Part shown: piece by piece, positions 42,563-55,540 of the stretch
Numbering within the stretch: the first letter of the stretch is position 1
Layout: every line of letters begins with the position of its first letter
Assembly (NCBI GenBank): GCA_020002185.1
Contig: CM034532.1
Location: 29,333,414-29,397,413, forward strand
Reading direction: 5' to 3'
DNA: 64,000 nt
Origin: Paraescarpia echinospica
Lineage: Eukaryota; Annelida; Polychaeta; Sabellida; Siboglinidae
Made by a program: the position numbers and the translations under genes
Notes under the pieces: generated by a model
What the model was told of the DNA's origin: nothing
The model's input: only the letters and a program-made list of their open reading frames with translations
Databases searched by the model: none

Positions 42563-43512
42563 TTTGTGTGTCTGTTCTTGCATGCGCTTGTACATTGTTG
42601 TAATGCCTCGACTCAGTGATCACTACCTTATGACGAGAAATAACAATGGACAAATGTAACCCATTGCGTGTAAATGTCATGTCAAACACGTGTTTGTGAA
42701 ACACGCTTTTTAACACCAAACGTGCGCTCGCTTTAATATCAACATTGACATGCAACATAACTCTACACTTGTAACAAAAACGTCAACTGATAGCAGACCC
42801 CTCTTATGAATATTTAATATTCAGCTGAATTACGTTTAGACCAGCGTCACCGCTGGATCATGCCACTGATTCTTTGAACTATTGTTGTCTCGAATATAAG
42901 CATGAAAAAGCCAACCGCAGACGACAATTTTATTATCTGCAGAACAACGGCTTGGACATGTTTGAATATTCGATTATTTGCTTTTGGCAAGTGGCAAGTA
43001 CAAGAAGTTCAAGCTCAGCCAAGACTTCTCGGGATAGTGCGACACCAACTCAGATTATTTCTTGACCAAAACAGCCCCCCTCACTGGAACCAACATCACC
43101 GAGGAGATGTGGAGACGAGAGAGGAGTTGAACAGAAATCCGCACCTTGTCCAAGATGGTACACCCGATCCTGCCGGATTTCAGATTTCTTGAAGTCTATG
43201 AACGGCTATCAACCACATCAGAACTATACGGACGATGCGGTCATCTGATGCACAAATAGTACCACAAAGAAACTGCAGCATGCGAATGCAGCCACAACCT
43301 GGAGACGATTGACCACACTGCCGCTCTTCGCTTTCAGTGCAGGAATCTAGATGGACCACGATTGTTTCATTGTTCGCATATTTGCTTACTTGCTCACTTT
43401 CTAATTTTCTCTCTTGCATACTAACTTACGCGCTTACTTGTCAGCAAGCTTGCTTGCTCTCATGCTCATTTGAGGGCATACATTTATTAATCCTCGATTG
43501 CCGTGTTACTTT
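42563..43512. other. Intergenic, nothing recognised
   Basis: Unique sequence. Frames at 42874-43192 show no domain or splice context. A CTTGCTTGCTC-type patch lies near 43380-43470. Confidence 0.4.
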
Positions 43513-43800
43513 AATTTCGCCCTTCTCGATTCAGCAGCGACAGAGCAACTATTAATTACAACCAAAGGTAGTGGAAGGCGCTCTTCTTCTTTTGTTCGGA
43601 CGGAGCAGAGTTGGATATTTACCACTATCTTTATATATATATATATATATATATAGTGCTCTCTCTCTTTATATAGTCCACTATCTTTGGTTGTAATTTG
43701 TAGTTGTTCTGTCGCTGTTGAATCGAGAATGGCTAAATTAAAGTAACAGTTGCATAGTTGCATCACATATGTTTCTAGTATATATATATATATACACTTG

Positions 43801-43843
<43 letters not shown>

Positions 43844-43931
43844 GTATATATAGATAGATAGATATACTAGAAACATATGTGATGCAAATATCCATCTCTG
43901 CTCTGTCCTAACAAAAGAAGAAGAGCGCCTT
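43513..43931. repeat. Interleaved inverted repeats around (TA)n tracts
   Basis: Three palindrome pairs. Arm a (43513-43575, with CAGCGACAGAGCAACTA) pairs with 43677-43745. Arm b (43577-43620, GCGCTCTTCTTCTTTTGTTC) pairs with 43886-43931. Arm c (43770-43793, CATCACATATGTTTCTAGTA) pairs with 43860-43883. The order a-b-a'-c-c'-b' is crossed. Several (TA)n runs fill the loops. Confidence 0.8.
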
Positions 43932-46140
43932 CGTGAACGTAGGGAATACAGTTTGGCAGAAACACAGTTTCACAGTTATCGCCAGAGGGCACCACACCGA
44001 ATGGATTCTTGTCGTCGTTGTATCTAAAACGAAGTCAGTTGCAATCCTGCTCGGCTACACCGATTTCAATAGACATGGCTTGTTTTGTTACAGTCACTCC
44101 AAACAGAACTTATTCTAACGCATTACTTATTACTTAGGGTTATTTCATTGTGATAATTATGCTAGACAGTGTAATGTAGTGTTAATGTAATATCAAAATG
44201 TCACGAATGTTTTACAATTTGATAAATAAAAACTGATTGATTTAAGAAATTCCAAGCAGACATCAAGTTTTTGTGTACACCTTATGTATTGGGAACACGC
44301 AATTCGTAACAAACGTATAGCGAGGGTCGTGCTGAATTTGTGTACTGGCAGTCTCTTGTTAATTGAACATGTTTGTTCGGTTGTCGTATGAAAGGTCATG
44401 ACTTTTACCACGTCCACAGCATGAGACAAGTTTCTGTATTTCCTTTAAAATAGCCACAAGTTCGATGAATGGTAAACCTAATGAATACCCTGTAATTATC
44501 TCTATTGTGTGAAGAGGTCAACGTCCTAATTGCAGTGAATTGTTTAACAGCCCGGGAATCTGAATCAGTACGTCACGCGTATGCTGACACAGCCACCAAG
44601 CTTGTCACAGCTAGACTAACCAAGTTATTTCCACTGTAAAATGCGTGTTAGTGTGCAGGCGAATTGTATTTAAGCCCAGTTAAACAATTACTTTAGTAGT
44701 CTTCGATATGAAGACACACAAGGCGTGCAGCCATGTTGCTTTGTCTTAATATATTATTGTCCACTAGAGTGTGCTGTGCTCGCGGATATTTGACATTTGG
44801 TTGACGTACTCGTAATTTGTAGGAGCTATGCGTAACACGCCACCGTTATTTTCATAAGCTAGCTACCGATGTAACAAAAATGTGCTGTGTCAGGCCGGTG
44901 GCATTTTCAAAACATGACAGCGTGCGTGCGTATGCTCTCTGTGTCTGCATTATCCTCAATGTAATATTTAATTACGCAAATCCATATGCAAATACCAGTG
45001 TTAACAATATAAAAACATTGTTTCAAATTCATACCATTAGATGCACTCATACACGTTTTTTTTATTTAATACAACTTTTATTTATTGAATACAATCATAG
45101 ACAACATAAATGCTTACATAATATTATGTTAAAGAAAACATGGTTTCAAACGCATACCATTGTATGCAATCATGCACTTGTTTTATTTAATACAACTTTT
45201 ATTAATTGAATACAGTCATGTACAACATAAATGCTTACGCAGTACCAGTATGTTAATTGAGCGAATAATCGCAACGTATCAAACATGGTACATCATAAGA
45301 GTTTACAAGGGATGCACATGTGTTACATTGTCCCACACGCCCCCTATCAACACAGAACAGCTGTGTCCAAAACATGTTTCAATTATCCGAACATTCATTG
45401 CCGCGGAAATACAACTGACAACGACTTGATTTAATACTCGTACACACGCACGTGTACCGACGATATATATGGTAATATATTTTCTTATATCTTTCTGCCA
45501 CACCGTGTGCTGATGCAGGTGAATTGCTTGGTGGCACATGGAATACGTCATAAGAACATATGTCTCAACCAACATGTTAATACTAATAAAAACAATAATA
45601 ACACATTTTTGTTATACAATACTGCATTGACTAGAACGCTTGCCTCGTCGTTGAGTATTAATCCTAAGATACTAGTCATATTGTCGTACACATGCGAAAC
45701 AATTATACCGCTAAGAAATGTGTACGTAAAATCACAGAAACAAACAATTTGAGACGAAACGAGATAGAGTCAGCGTTGCAAATGAGCAGAACCAGGCTAA
45801 ACCATTAAACAGGTAAGTTCAGCCACGTACTGTCCGACCAACGGATAATAAATATCGCACACTTCTAATGATAAAGTACGCCGACCCTTGCCAACAACTT
45901 TAACCATGGCACGGACAAAACGTCGGTAGTCTGACTGCGTCACAAGACGGCGAGAACATAGTTAATGCTATTTAGCTAGGGGAAACAGATAGCTCCCGAG
46001 GGAGAGGATAGTCGGTGGATTTAGCATCAGTGGACGCCGGCAAACTACTTAGGTGACGGATCGGCCTGGCAGGCGGCGGAGACGATAAAGGACAATACGT
46101 TTAAACAGCGGGGATCAAAGATGGATAAGTAGATGGAAGA
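43932..46140. other. Intergenic with a 123-bp duplication at 45020-45245
   Basis: Two diverged 123-bp units, each with TTCATACCATT-type start, TTTAATACAACTTTTATT and ACAACATAAATGCTTAC. Otherwise AT-rich unique DNA without a defensible gene. Confidence 0.5.
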
Positions 46141-46149
46141 ACTGATAGA

Positions 46150-46465
46150 TGTGTGGATGATACGATGGATGGATGGATGAATGGATGGGAGGATGGATTG
46201 GTGTGTGGGTGGGTGGGTGCGTGGGTGGGTGTATGGATGGGTGGGTGATCGGGTGGGGGGCTGGGTAAAGGGATGGGTGGCTGGGTGAAAGGATGGGTGG
46301 GTGGATGAGTGGATGGGTGGATGGATGGATGGATGGATGGGTGGATGGGTGGATGGGTGGATGGGTGGATGGGTGGATGGGTGGGTGGGTGGAGTTTGGC
46401 GGGTGGGTGAATGGGTGAATGGGTGAATGGATGGGTGGGTGGGTGAGTGGATGAGTGGGTGAACG
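46150..46465. repeat. GGATGGGTGGGT minisatellite
   Basis: G/T-rich 4-bp and 12-bp units (GGAT, GGGT) with strong strand asymmetry. The G-run strand could form quadruplexes. Confidence 0.93.
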
Positions 46466-47205
46466 GGTGACAAGAAGGTTACATCGATGCAGAAACGACT
46501 AAAGGATCAACTATTCTTTTATACACATTTTGTATTCCCAATGAGACCAATCTACCTCCATACAAACAGCTTTGTTATGACAACCCGTTTAGTTTATTGT
46601 GTGTTACTAAAAACCACAGACATACGTGATACCCATGCATGGCGGTTTACCTCCACCTGAACACTTTGGGACTGGTTTCCTGCTTAACTGTGCATTCCAA
46701 CGGGTTCACCTGGAGCGGTAGTTGCAGTAGAGATACTCGTCGAATGAAAGTTGAAATGGAGACGACAACAACAATAAATTATACTTCATCCAACTGTTTG
46801 AAGATCGCGCCGAGTAGGAACCGCCTGAGCTAGTGAACCGAATCGACACATGTCGTACCATTAACAGCCGGGTCCGTGTAGTGGAGGCCGGTGTTGCGGT
46901 TTGAGATTGTACTCGGTTTCAGATGTTCCTTTCGCATTGCGCATGCGTCATTTCGCATTGCGCTTGCGTTAACATTGCCCACAAACACGTCTTGCGTGAT
47001 TTGGTAATGCAGTCAGAAACGGTAGTTTTAGATTGTTCGCGTCACCACACCATTTTTACTTTCCACAATCCGTAGCAGCATTCCTAGACGTAGTTCGTGG
47101 AAAGTCCGCCAAGCGCCTCGCGGACACATCGGCGTCATTGTTCTATTGCACGCTATTCTTGTAGACTCGCGTCTATACATGTTTTATGAAGAGAAGGAAC
47201 GCAAG

Positions 47206-49125
47206 AAGGCCGTATGTGTGAATAAGTAATGCTTGAGATAGTTCAATGTTTTAATATGGCATGTGTGAATAAGTAATGCTTGAGATAGTTCAATGTTTTA
47301 ATATGGCATGTGTGAATAAGTAATGCTTGAGATAGTTCAATGTTTTAATATGGCATGTGTGAATAAGTCATGCTTGAGATAGTTCAATGTTTTAATATGG
47401 CATGTGTGAATAAGTAATGCTTGAGATAGTTCAATGTTTTAATATGGCATGTGTGAATAAGTAATGCTTGAGATAGTTCAATGTTTTAATATGGCATGTG
47501 TGAATAAGTCATGCTTGAGATAGTTCAATGTTTTAATATGGCATGTGTGAATAAGTAATGCTTGAGATAGTTCAATGTTTTAATATGGCATGTATGAATA
47601 AGTAATGCTTGAGATAGTTCAATGTTTTAATATGGCATTTGTGAATAAGTAATGCTTGAGATAGTTCAATGTTTTAATATGGCATGTATGAATAAGTAAT
47701 GCTTGAGATAGTTCAATGTTTTAATATGGCATGTGTGAATAAGTAATGCTTGAGATAGTTCAATGTTTTAATATGGCATGTGTGAATAAGTAATGCTTGA
47801 GATAGTTCATTGTTTTAATATGGCATGTGTGAATAAGTAATGCTTGAGATAGTTCAATGTTTTAATATGGCATGTGTGAATAAGTAATGCTTGAGATAGT
47901 TCAATGTTTTAATATGGCATGTGTGAATAAGTCATGCTTGAGATAGTTCAATGTTTTAATATGGCATGTGTGAATAAGTAATGCTTGAGATAGTTCAATG
48001 TTTTAATATGGCATGTGTGAATAAGTAATGCTTGAGATAGTTCATGTTTTAATATGGCATGTGTGAATAAGTAATGCTTGAGATAGTTCATTGTTTTAAT
48101 ATGGCATGTGTGAATAAGTAATGCTTGAGATAGTTCAATGTTTTAATATGGCATGTGTGAATAAGTAATGCTTGAGATAGTTCATTGTTTTAATATGGCA
48201 TGTATGAATAAGTAATGCTTGAGATAGTTCAATGTTTTAATATGGCATGTGTGAATAAGTAATGCTTGAGATAGTTCAATGTTTTAATATGGCATGTGTG
48301 AATAAGTAATGCTTGAGATAGTTCAATGTTTTAATATGGCATGTGTGAATAAGTAATGCTTGAGATAGTTCAATGTTTTAATATGGCATGTGAGAATAAG
48401 TAATGCTTGAGATAGTTCATGGTTTTAATATGGCATGTGTGAATAAGTAATGCTTGAGATAGTTCAATGTTTTAATATGGCATGTGTGAATAAGTAATGC
48501 TTGAGATAGTTCAATGTTTTAATATGGCATGTGTGAATAAGTAATGCTTGAGATAGTTCAATGTTTTAATATGGCATGTGTGAATAAGTAATGCTTGAGA
48601 TAGTTCATTGTTTTAATATGGCATGTGTGAATAAGTAATGCTTGAGATAGTTCAATGTTTTAATATGGCATGTGTGAATAAGTAATGCTTGAGATATTTC
48701 AATGTTTTAATATGGCATGTATGAATAAGTCATGCTTGAGATATTTCAATGTTTTAATATGGCATGTGTGAATAAGTAATGCTTGATATATTTCAATGTT
48801 TTAATATGGCATGTATGAATAAGTAATGCTTGAGATATTTCAGTGTTTTAATATGCCATGTATGAATAAGTAATGCTTGAGATATTTCAATGTTTTAATA
48901 TGACATGTATGAATAATGCTTGAAATATTTCAATGTTTTAATATGGCATGTGTGAATAAGTAATGCTTGATATATTTCAATGTTTTAAGATGGCATGTGT
49001 GAATAAGTAATGCTTGAATTGTTTCAATGTTTTAATATGGCATGTGTGAATAAGTAATGCTTGATATACTTCGAAGTTTTAATATGACATGAGTGAATAA
49101 GTAATGCTTGAAATGTTTCAATGAT
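47206..49125. repeat. 47-bp satellite, about 41 units
   Basis: Units of GTAATGCTTGAGATAGTTCA plus ATGTTTTAATATGGCATGTG plus TGAATAA. Highly uniform to about 48690, then progressively mutated to 49125. Variants such as AAGTCATGC and GTATGAATAA recur at intervals, hinting at higher-order duplication. Confidence 0.95.
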
Positions 49126-49239
49126 AGGCATGACAGGTTCGTACAATGTGAAACAGGGTATATTTAAAACCGTTGGGCCAGTATTTGCCTGGTTAAACAT
49201 TTCTTTTTGTTTACATATATCTCCTCAGAACATATCAGG

Positions 49240-49240
49240 C

Positions 49241-49282
<42 letters not shown>
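49240..49282. repeat. (TA)n microsatellite
   Basis: Perfect TA run within the right part of the inverted-arm element. Confidence 0.95.
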
Positions 49283-49286
<4 letters not shown>

Positions 49287-49792
49287 AACCAAGTTATTGG
49301 GTATGTGTACAAGCTATGACATGCTAGGGCAATCTGAAACAGGGTACCTTCTCAAAACACTCGGCCATCAGTTTGAGATTGTACCCAGTTTCAAATTGTC
49401 CCTTGTAGAATTGCTTGGTGAAACATCATGTAACTAGTTTTTTCTGGCATTTTTTTTCTTTTAGTCTACAAATATCTCCCCAGAATATATCAGACATTTA
49501 TATATCTAGTTATGAATATATAACCAAGTTGTAAGTGTGCAAGCTATGATATGCTGGGACAATCTAAAACTGGGTACATTCTCAAACCGTAGCTGCTGCG
49601 GTTTGAAATTGTCCTTAGATTTTGACGCATGCGAAATGCGAAAGGGACAATCTGACACTGGATACAATATTTATACTAGGAAGTGGATACATCTACCCAG
49701 GCGATTTAACGCAGGATCACGTGAGCTACCGGTGTAAGAATGATGTTTATATGACAAACTTCTTTTTAATATATACATTTTACTGGTGCGAT

Positions 49793-49798
49793 TTTATT
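49793..49798 (-). promoter_or_regulatory. Candidate poly(A) signal of LRR gene
   Basis: TTTATT on plus, i.e. AATAAA on minus, about 500 bp after the LRR gene stop codon. No gene lies between. Confidence 0.35.
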
Positions 49799-50301
49799 AT
49801 TATGAAAAGTTACTAAAATATACGTCGTGGGTTACGTAAATATATGCCTTTAAACTAATAATAGAAAACTGGAATTATAGCGTAACTGGAAATAATATGT
49901 ATACACAAAACAGTTGACATTATACATACAATCAAGTAGTTGTGTTAGATCAACAGTTCATAGGTTAACCATTACCTGGCCATGCGCAGTAATTACGTAA
50001 TTTCCTGCTACCTTATCGTTTTACCATCAAGCTTAGTGCAATGACTCCATTGTTACCTTTGCCAAAAGTCTCGTTATTGTAACCTAAATCGATAAATTAG
50101 AACACACGAAGTATAACGATCGATTAACACTTCTAAACAAAACACTTACCCAATGTGTGAATTGCACTTTGCTCACACAATAGACTCGATCAGTTAGTCG
50201 ATATTTTGGTCGCTTGAACAAAGGTCACTTATGGGCCATTCCTGAAGGGTGAGAAGTTGATGATATCAGAAATCGTTTGGCCGCAGATGGGGTCACTCAG
50301 G

Positions 50302-52552
50302 TTAAAGGTTCTCCAACCCTGCAGCGTCCAGTCCGAACGTATCCGACTGGTCAGTACCGGAAGTTGCAGTCTTGTGTCCTATAGTTCCGGTTCCGGCCCG
50401 CACGGTCGCCGGGATTCTATAATAGATGGGTTCCATGTCGATAAACTGCGTCTCGCCGACGTCGGCGAAGACCGCCGTTGCGGCCGTGTTTCGTGATGTC
50501 ATCGAGGCCGTATCCGGCTGCGCGCGCCGCACTTCCTCCGCCTCGTACATCTTGGCGGCGGCCGACTCCGAGTGCGGGGAACGCGAGAAGATGCAGCACA
50601 GCACTAGTATGACGACGACGATGACGAACCCTGTGCAGCACGCAAGGATGATCAGCAACAAGTTCCGGTTCTGTTCGCGCGTGCGTGCTCGCGCGCACGT
50701 GCGGTCGATGGCGAGACCACGTGACGTGCGCAGGTGACTCTCGACGCACACGATGTAGTCGGTGTTGGCCTTGAGACGGGAGACGGTGTAGGAGCGCGTG
50801 TCCCGCATGAGTTCGTCCGTCACCCAGCTGTCGCCTGTCGCCAGGTCGCGATAGGTGACGCGGAATGACACTATCGCGACCGTGTTGTGTGACGTCTTCC
50901 ACGAGACGCGAATTTCGCTCGCCGAGACATGCAGCGAGACGTCCAGCGAAGTCGTGATCGGTGCCGGAGTGTGATACGATTGTCTAGTTGTTGTGACATT
51001 GGCCGGCAGCGGCAAAGCGGTTGATGTTGAACTAGACCGAGTTGTGGGTTCTACACGAACAGCCGTAGTTACTGGCAGTAGTGACGTCACTGTCGATAAA
51101 GTCGATATTTCGGCAGTCACGTTCAAAAAGAGCCCTGCTGACGACGTCGACGAAATTATTGCTGATGATGACGGTGATGATTCTATGTCCGAGGCCGACG
51201 TTGTAGTCGGCATTGTCGTCGGCGTGGTAAATGACGACGACATTAAGGACGTATATTCTAACGGCAATGTTTTCGCCGTCGTCGTCGAAGTCGATATCTT
51301 GACCGCAGTGGTCGTCGACAGGGGCCGGGTTGATTTCGTCGGTCTCGTGGTTCGGCGTGGTGGTCTTGTTGTTGTCCGGTGATACCGCGTCGTTAGTGCG
51401 GGTCCTCGTGTTTGCGTCATTCGCGGCGTCGATTTGACTGGAGGTTTATATCGGGTTGTGTAGATGATGCGAGGTGTCGTTTTCTTTGAGGTCGTTGCGG
51501 CCGTCGACGATGTTGTCGTTGTCTGTGTTAATGGTGGTGTCAGTGGTGATGTTTTGTCTGTTTTCGTGATCGTTGTTAGCGTTGTTGTTGTTGTTGTGGA
51601 ATGTGTTGGTGTTGTTGTGGTTGTTATTGTAGGTGTTGTTGTTGTTGTTGTTACTGTTGTCGTTGTGTCAGGGGTAGTAGTTGTTGGTACTGGTGTCTTT
51701 GGAGTTGTTGGGGTAACCACAGACGATGTTGTCGTTGTTGGTTTTGGAGTCGTCGTAGTTGTTGCTTCTGTTGTTGTTGTTGATGGTGACGTTGTTGTCG
51801 TTGCTTCAGTTGTAGTTGTTGTCGTTGTTGCTTCAGTTGTTGTTGTTGTCGTCGCTGCTGACACAACTATCGTTGTCGTCATATTTCGCCGTACACTCGT
51901 CGAGCATAATTTCAACGTCTCATTCCTCGTCTTCGTGGTTTCGGCGCAGCCGGAAGCGGCAAAGCAAACCGCTAAATATCCCCTTTGTTCGGGGGGTGAG
52001 TGACACACCACCTCCCCCGTATTCGTCAAGCTCGGGAACCCCCTCAACCACTCCAGTTCGCAGTTACACTCCAGCGGGTTGTCACTCATCTCCACCGTCG
52101 TCAATGTCCCCAGTCCATTGAACGGCTTACCGTACACTGACACCAGCTGGTTCCGCGAAAACAACATCTCCTTTATAACGATCAATCCGGTGAACAGATG
52201 CGCATCCCGGATGTGGCTCAACTTGTTATCGCGCATGTCCAATCGAACCAGACTCCGCTGGTATTGGAAGGTGTACGGGACGATCTCCTCGACGGCGTTG
52301 TTTCGGAGGAGGATCTCCCTCAGACGGCGAAGCTTGTGGAAGCTGTCTGCGTAGACGTGCGCGATCGCGTTGTTCTGTAGACTCACCCGGAGTAGCTCGA
52401 ACATCGTGCTGAAGACGTTGCCGGGAATGCGCGTCAGACGATTGTTGTCCAGGTAGAGGTAGTTGAGGTGGCCCAGACCCTCGAACATCTCGCGATCGAT
52501 CGACTCGAAGCGGTTCGATACGAGCGTGAGCGTCTGCAGGGCGGTAGTGGAG
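50302..52552 (-). CDS. LRR gene exon 2
   Basis: 2251 bases carrying the rest of the leucine-rich repeats, LRRCT, the mucin-like stalk, FN3, membrane span, tail and stop. The stalk is encoded by a C/A-rich trinucleotide-repeat stretch (51460-51880, GTT/GTC runs on plus), likely length-polymorphic. Long plus-strand Val/Cys-rich frames opposite it are shadows. Confidence 0.9.
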
Positions 52553-53683
52553 CTGTGAATAGAAACAACAAATGATGTAACTGATACAATAAAATCAACG
52601 TTGAGTAACTATAGTAGATATGGCAACATGTGGCGGTTGGTACGGCAAATGTTTGTATAGGTAAATGGTAATTATGATTTCGTACATTGATGTTTTTCCA
52701 CAAGTAATTAACAGCATTTGCTTAATTCGCGACGTAACATACGAACCCAATCCTCTATAATTATATAAGTGCTATTTGTTGTAGTTGTTCAATATAACCC
52801 TTGACAATCTGATTTTAGCAACATGTACAGAACTATTTTTTGTAGGTAAACAATCTCGAATAATGCATTCTTTCACTGTAAACGAGGAAAGCCGTATACA
52901 TGTGCAATAGTGCGAAGATATCTATACATCTAAAACTCAAAATATTTTTCTTTGTGTAAACCATAGCACAATTTTACAAAACAAACAACAATAATGAAGT
53001 TGTAAAGTACAGTTCGTGTTTGTTTACATTAGCGAATCAGGTATACATGGAATTTACCACTGTGCCATGCGGTAGCATGTCAAGTAAGAGTTGCTGGACG
53101 AATCCCTCGTCCCGTACATCATGTAATCATACCAAATATAATAGGTATTGTGAATTACGGTAAGAGAGTCATGGTCAAGTTACAAAGTGACCTGAACATG
53201 TACTCCACGTTGTGCGACCGAAATTGTGGTGCAATTGTTACTACTGTTCACATTACAATTACCAATAATTATTGTTCAAATTGAAGCAAATGAGGTTCAT
53301 CAAAGAATGCCACTATCGCGGTGCACAGAAACATACTACAATACATTAACGATATGTTTCTTATTGTACTAGATGTGGTTCGTATAAGATCGATGACGGT
53401 GTTCAATATGATAACATTCACCAATGGAGTTGGATACGGTTCGTGTGATGCCATCACCTCAGTATGTATAATTATCTTCACCAATGTCATCATATGCATC
53501 ACCGTTGTCACTCGCCATTATAAGAAACATATCTAACTCCCAAATAATATTACTGTCTTATCAATTATTATTGTTTTATCAATACATGTGCGGGCTGGAA
53601 TACAATATACAGGTGTAATTGTACAGGTGTTTTGCTACCCACTAACATAATTGGGTATGGCTAAAAATATCACAGTTGCCATC

Positions 53684-53752
<69 letters not shown>

Positions 53753-55540
53753 ATATCTATATATCGTCACCTTCATCACCTTTGTCATAGTCAAAACAGG
53801 TCTAATAAATGATATATACATTCGACAACGTAAGTAGTTTTATTAATAAATATAACAATAATAATACAATAAAAAGGGTGAACCGTATTTAATGAAACAA
53901 CGTGTTACGTGTGTTACATTGTGCAATCCACCAATGCAGTTAGGTTTTGTTCGTATTATCACTGTCACCATCATCATAAATATCCATATTACAATTTCAA
54001 TCATCATCATCATCGTATCCATCATTGTATCCATCATAACATTCATAAACAGCATCCCCTATGATACAAACCCGATTTTTATTAAAGAAGATTATATTAA
54101 ACTTTTACAATGTGAAATGTCTTACCCGAAGACGAAGCCGGGCAGTGACTCAAGGCGGTTGTCGTGTAGATCGAGATAGAGCAGACTCTTGAGGTTGTTG
54201 AATGCCAGGTCATGGATGCTACTGATGCGGTTCTCCTGCAGTTTCAGCGTCTGCAACTGGCTGGGGTCGTCAAACCAGTGCCTCGACACGTTCCCCAGCG
54301 AGTTATTCGCCAGATCGAGCAAGACCAGGCGAGACAACGACCCGAACACATCCGAATCTATTCCGGATATGCGATTGGAGGCCAACCCGAGGGAAGAGAG
54401 CCGTGTGAGTCCGGAGAAGACTCCAGATGGGAGATGAACCAGGATGTTGTCGTCAAGTTCCAGATCCGTCAGTTTTGGCGTGCCGCTAAATGTGTCTGTG
54501 TCCAGCGTGGCTATTTGGTTGTTGGATAGCCGGAGCCTAGCCAGTCTCGCCAGTGAAGAAAACACCCCCTGTTCCAACGTGTGTACACCGTTGTCCGATA
54601 GGTGCAACACCCTCAACTGCGACAGCGACCCAAAAGTCCCGTTTGCGAGCGTCCCTATCTTATTCCGGGAGAGGTCAAGCAGACGAAGGCTGCCCATCCC
54701 ACGGAGTAAGCTCGGCGCGATCTCCTGCAGCCTATTGTTAGACAGATCCAGATGGCTAATCCACGACATGTTCTGGAAGATCCCTTCCGGTAGGTTCGCC
54801 AGCATATTTCTGGAGATGTCCAGCCTCTCCGCCTCCACCATGTTGGCGAATATATCCGGCGGAAGTGCCACTAGTTCATTCGCCTGTATTTCCAATTCCC
54901 AGAGATTGGCTAACCAGCGAAATGTGTCCGGTTTCAGCATCGCTATCCGGTTGTTGTGAAGGTACAACCCTCGTAGCTTGGTCACGTTCTCGAAAGCCTG
55001 AACGGGGATGTCCCGTAAGCGGTTGTTGAAGAGGTACAGATAGTCGAGATGGCTCAACGTGTGGAAACTCTGAGGGTGTAGCCGCACGAGACGGTTGTTG
55101 TGCAACCCGAGGTATTTGAGGTTGACCAGCGGAGCGAGGGCAGCGACTGGGAGGTCTTCTATAGCGTTGTCGTCTAAGTGAAGTTCTCTGAGTACCTCGG
55201 CCAGTCCGTCGAAGGCGTGGTCGTCGATACTTCGGATACCAAGGCTCTGAAGCTTCAAGCTGCGGATCCTCAATCCGCTGAACACCTTCCCCTGTACGTG
55301 TGCGATGCTCGAGTTGTAGCGTATGCTCAGCTCTTCGTATATTGTGCCCGTCGAGCCGAACGACGGAACGCGGTCATTCATCCCGATGTTGTCGCAATAG
55401 AGGTAGTGATAATAGGTGTATTTGACGCGACAGTAACATCCAGTGACAGTGGCCGGACAGGCGACTGCCCGCCCAGTGGTCGAAATGATAACCCATACGA
55501 TAGCATATGCTATCGCAGCCACGGTGTTGGCAGGCGACAT
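50302..55540 (-). CDS. LRR / Thr-rich / FN3 single-pass transmembrane protein (FLRT/vasorin-like layout), complete
   Basis: Two exons joined in phase 2 give 1221 residues. Exon 1 is 55540-54126 (donor GG/GTAAG); exon 2 is 52552-50302 (acceptor TATTCACAG). Order: signal peptide (1-28), LRRNT cysteines (CPATVTGCYC), about 23 leucine-rich repeats of 24 residues with L-x-x-L-x-L-x-x-N-x-L, and an LRRCT (NPLECNCELEWL). A Thr/Pro-rich mucin-like stalk of over 250 residues follows, then one FN3 domain (ITTSLDVSLHVS to YIVCVES), a membrane span (NLLLIILACCTGFVIVVVIL) and a 95-residue tail with a YYRI sorting-type motif. This layout fits cell-surface adhesion or receptor proteins such as FLRT and vasorin. 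The ligand is unknown. The start is the first ATG before the signal peptide. Confidence 0.88.
52553..54125 (-). other. LRR gene intron with (GT)n tract
   Basis: 1573-bp intron. It holds a (GT)n run at 53685-53748 and a CAT/ATC-rich patch near 53945-54040; nothing else recognised. Confidence 0.85.
54126..55540 (-). CDS. LRR gene exon 1
   Basis: 1415 coding bases: signal peptide, LRRNT cap and the first 16 leucine-rich repeats plus most of the 17th. It ends GGCTTCGTCTTCGG before GTAAG; the split Gly codon is completed by the first base of exon 2. An in-frame TAA lies in the intron directly after the donor. Confidence 0.9.

Larger units (their letters stand above)
46893..49680. mobile_element. 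Inverted-arm element enclosing a 47-bp satellite
   Basis: The left arm at 46893-46950 (GCGGTTTGAGATTGTACTCGG onward to GCGCATGCGTC) is the imperfect inverse of the right arm near 49600-49680 (GACGCATGCGAAATGCGAAA, then GGGACAATCTGACACTGG). Two more internal palindromic pieces with CAATCTGAAACAGGGTAC lie at 49326-49405 and 49555-49620. The layout fits a non-autonomous transposon whose centre expanded into a satellite. Confidence 0.5.

Noticed and set aside
51464..52003. Plus-strand Val- and Cys-rich frames
   Set aside because: Shadow of the Thr-rich stalk on the opposite strand.
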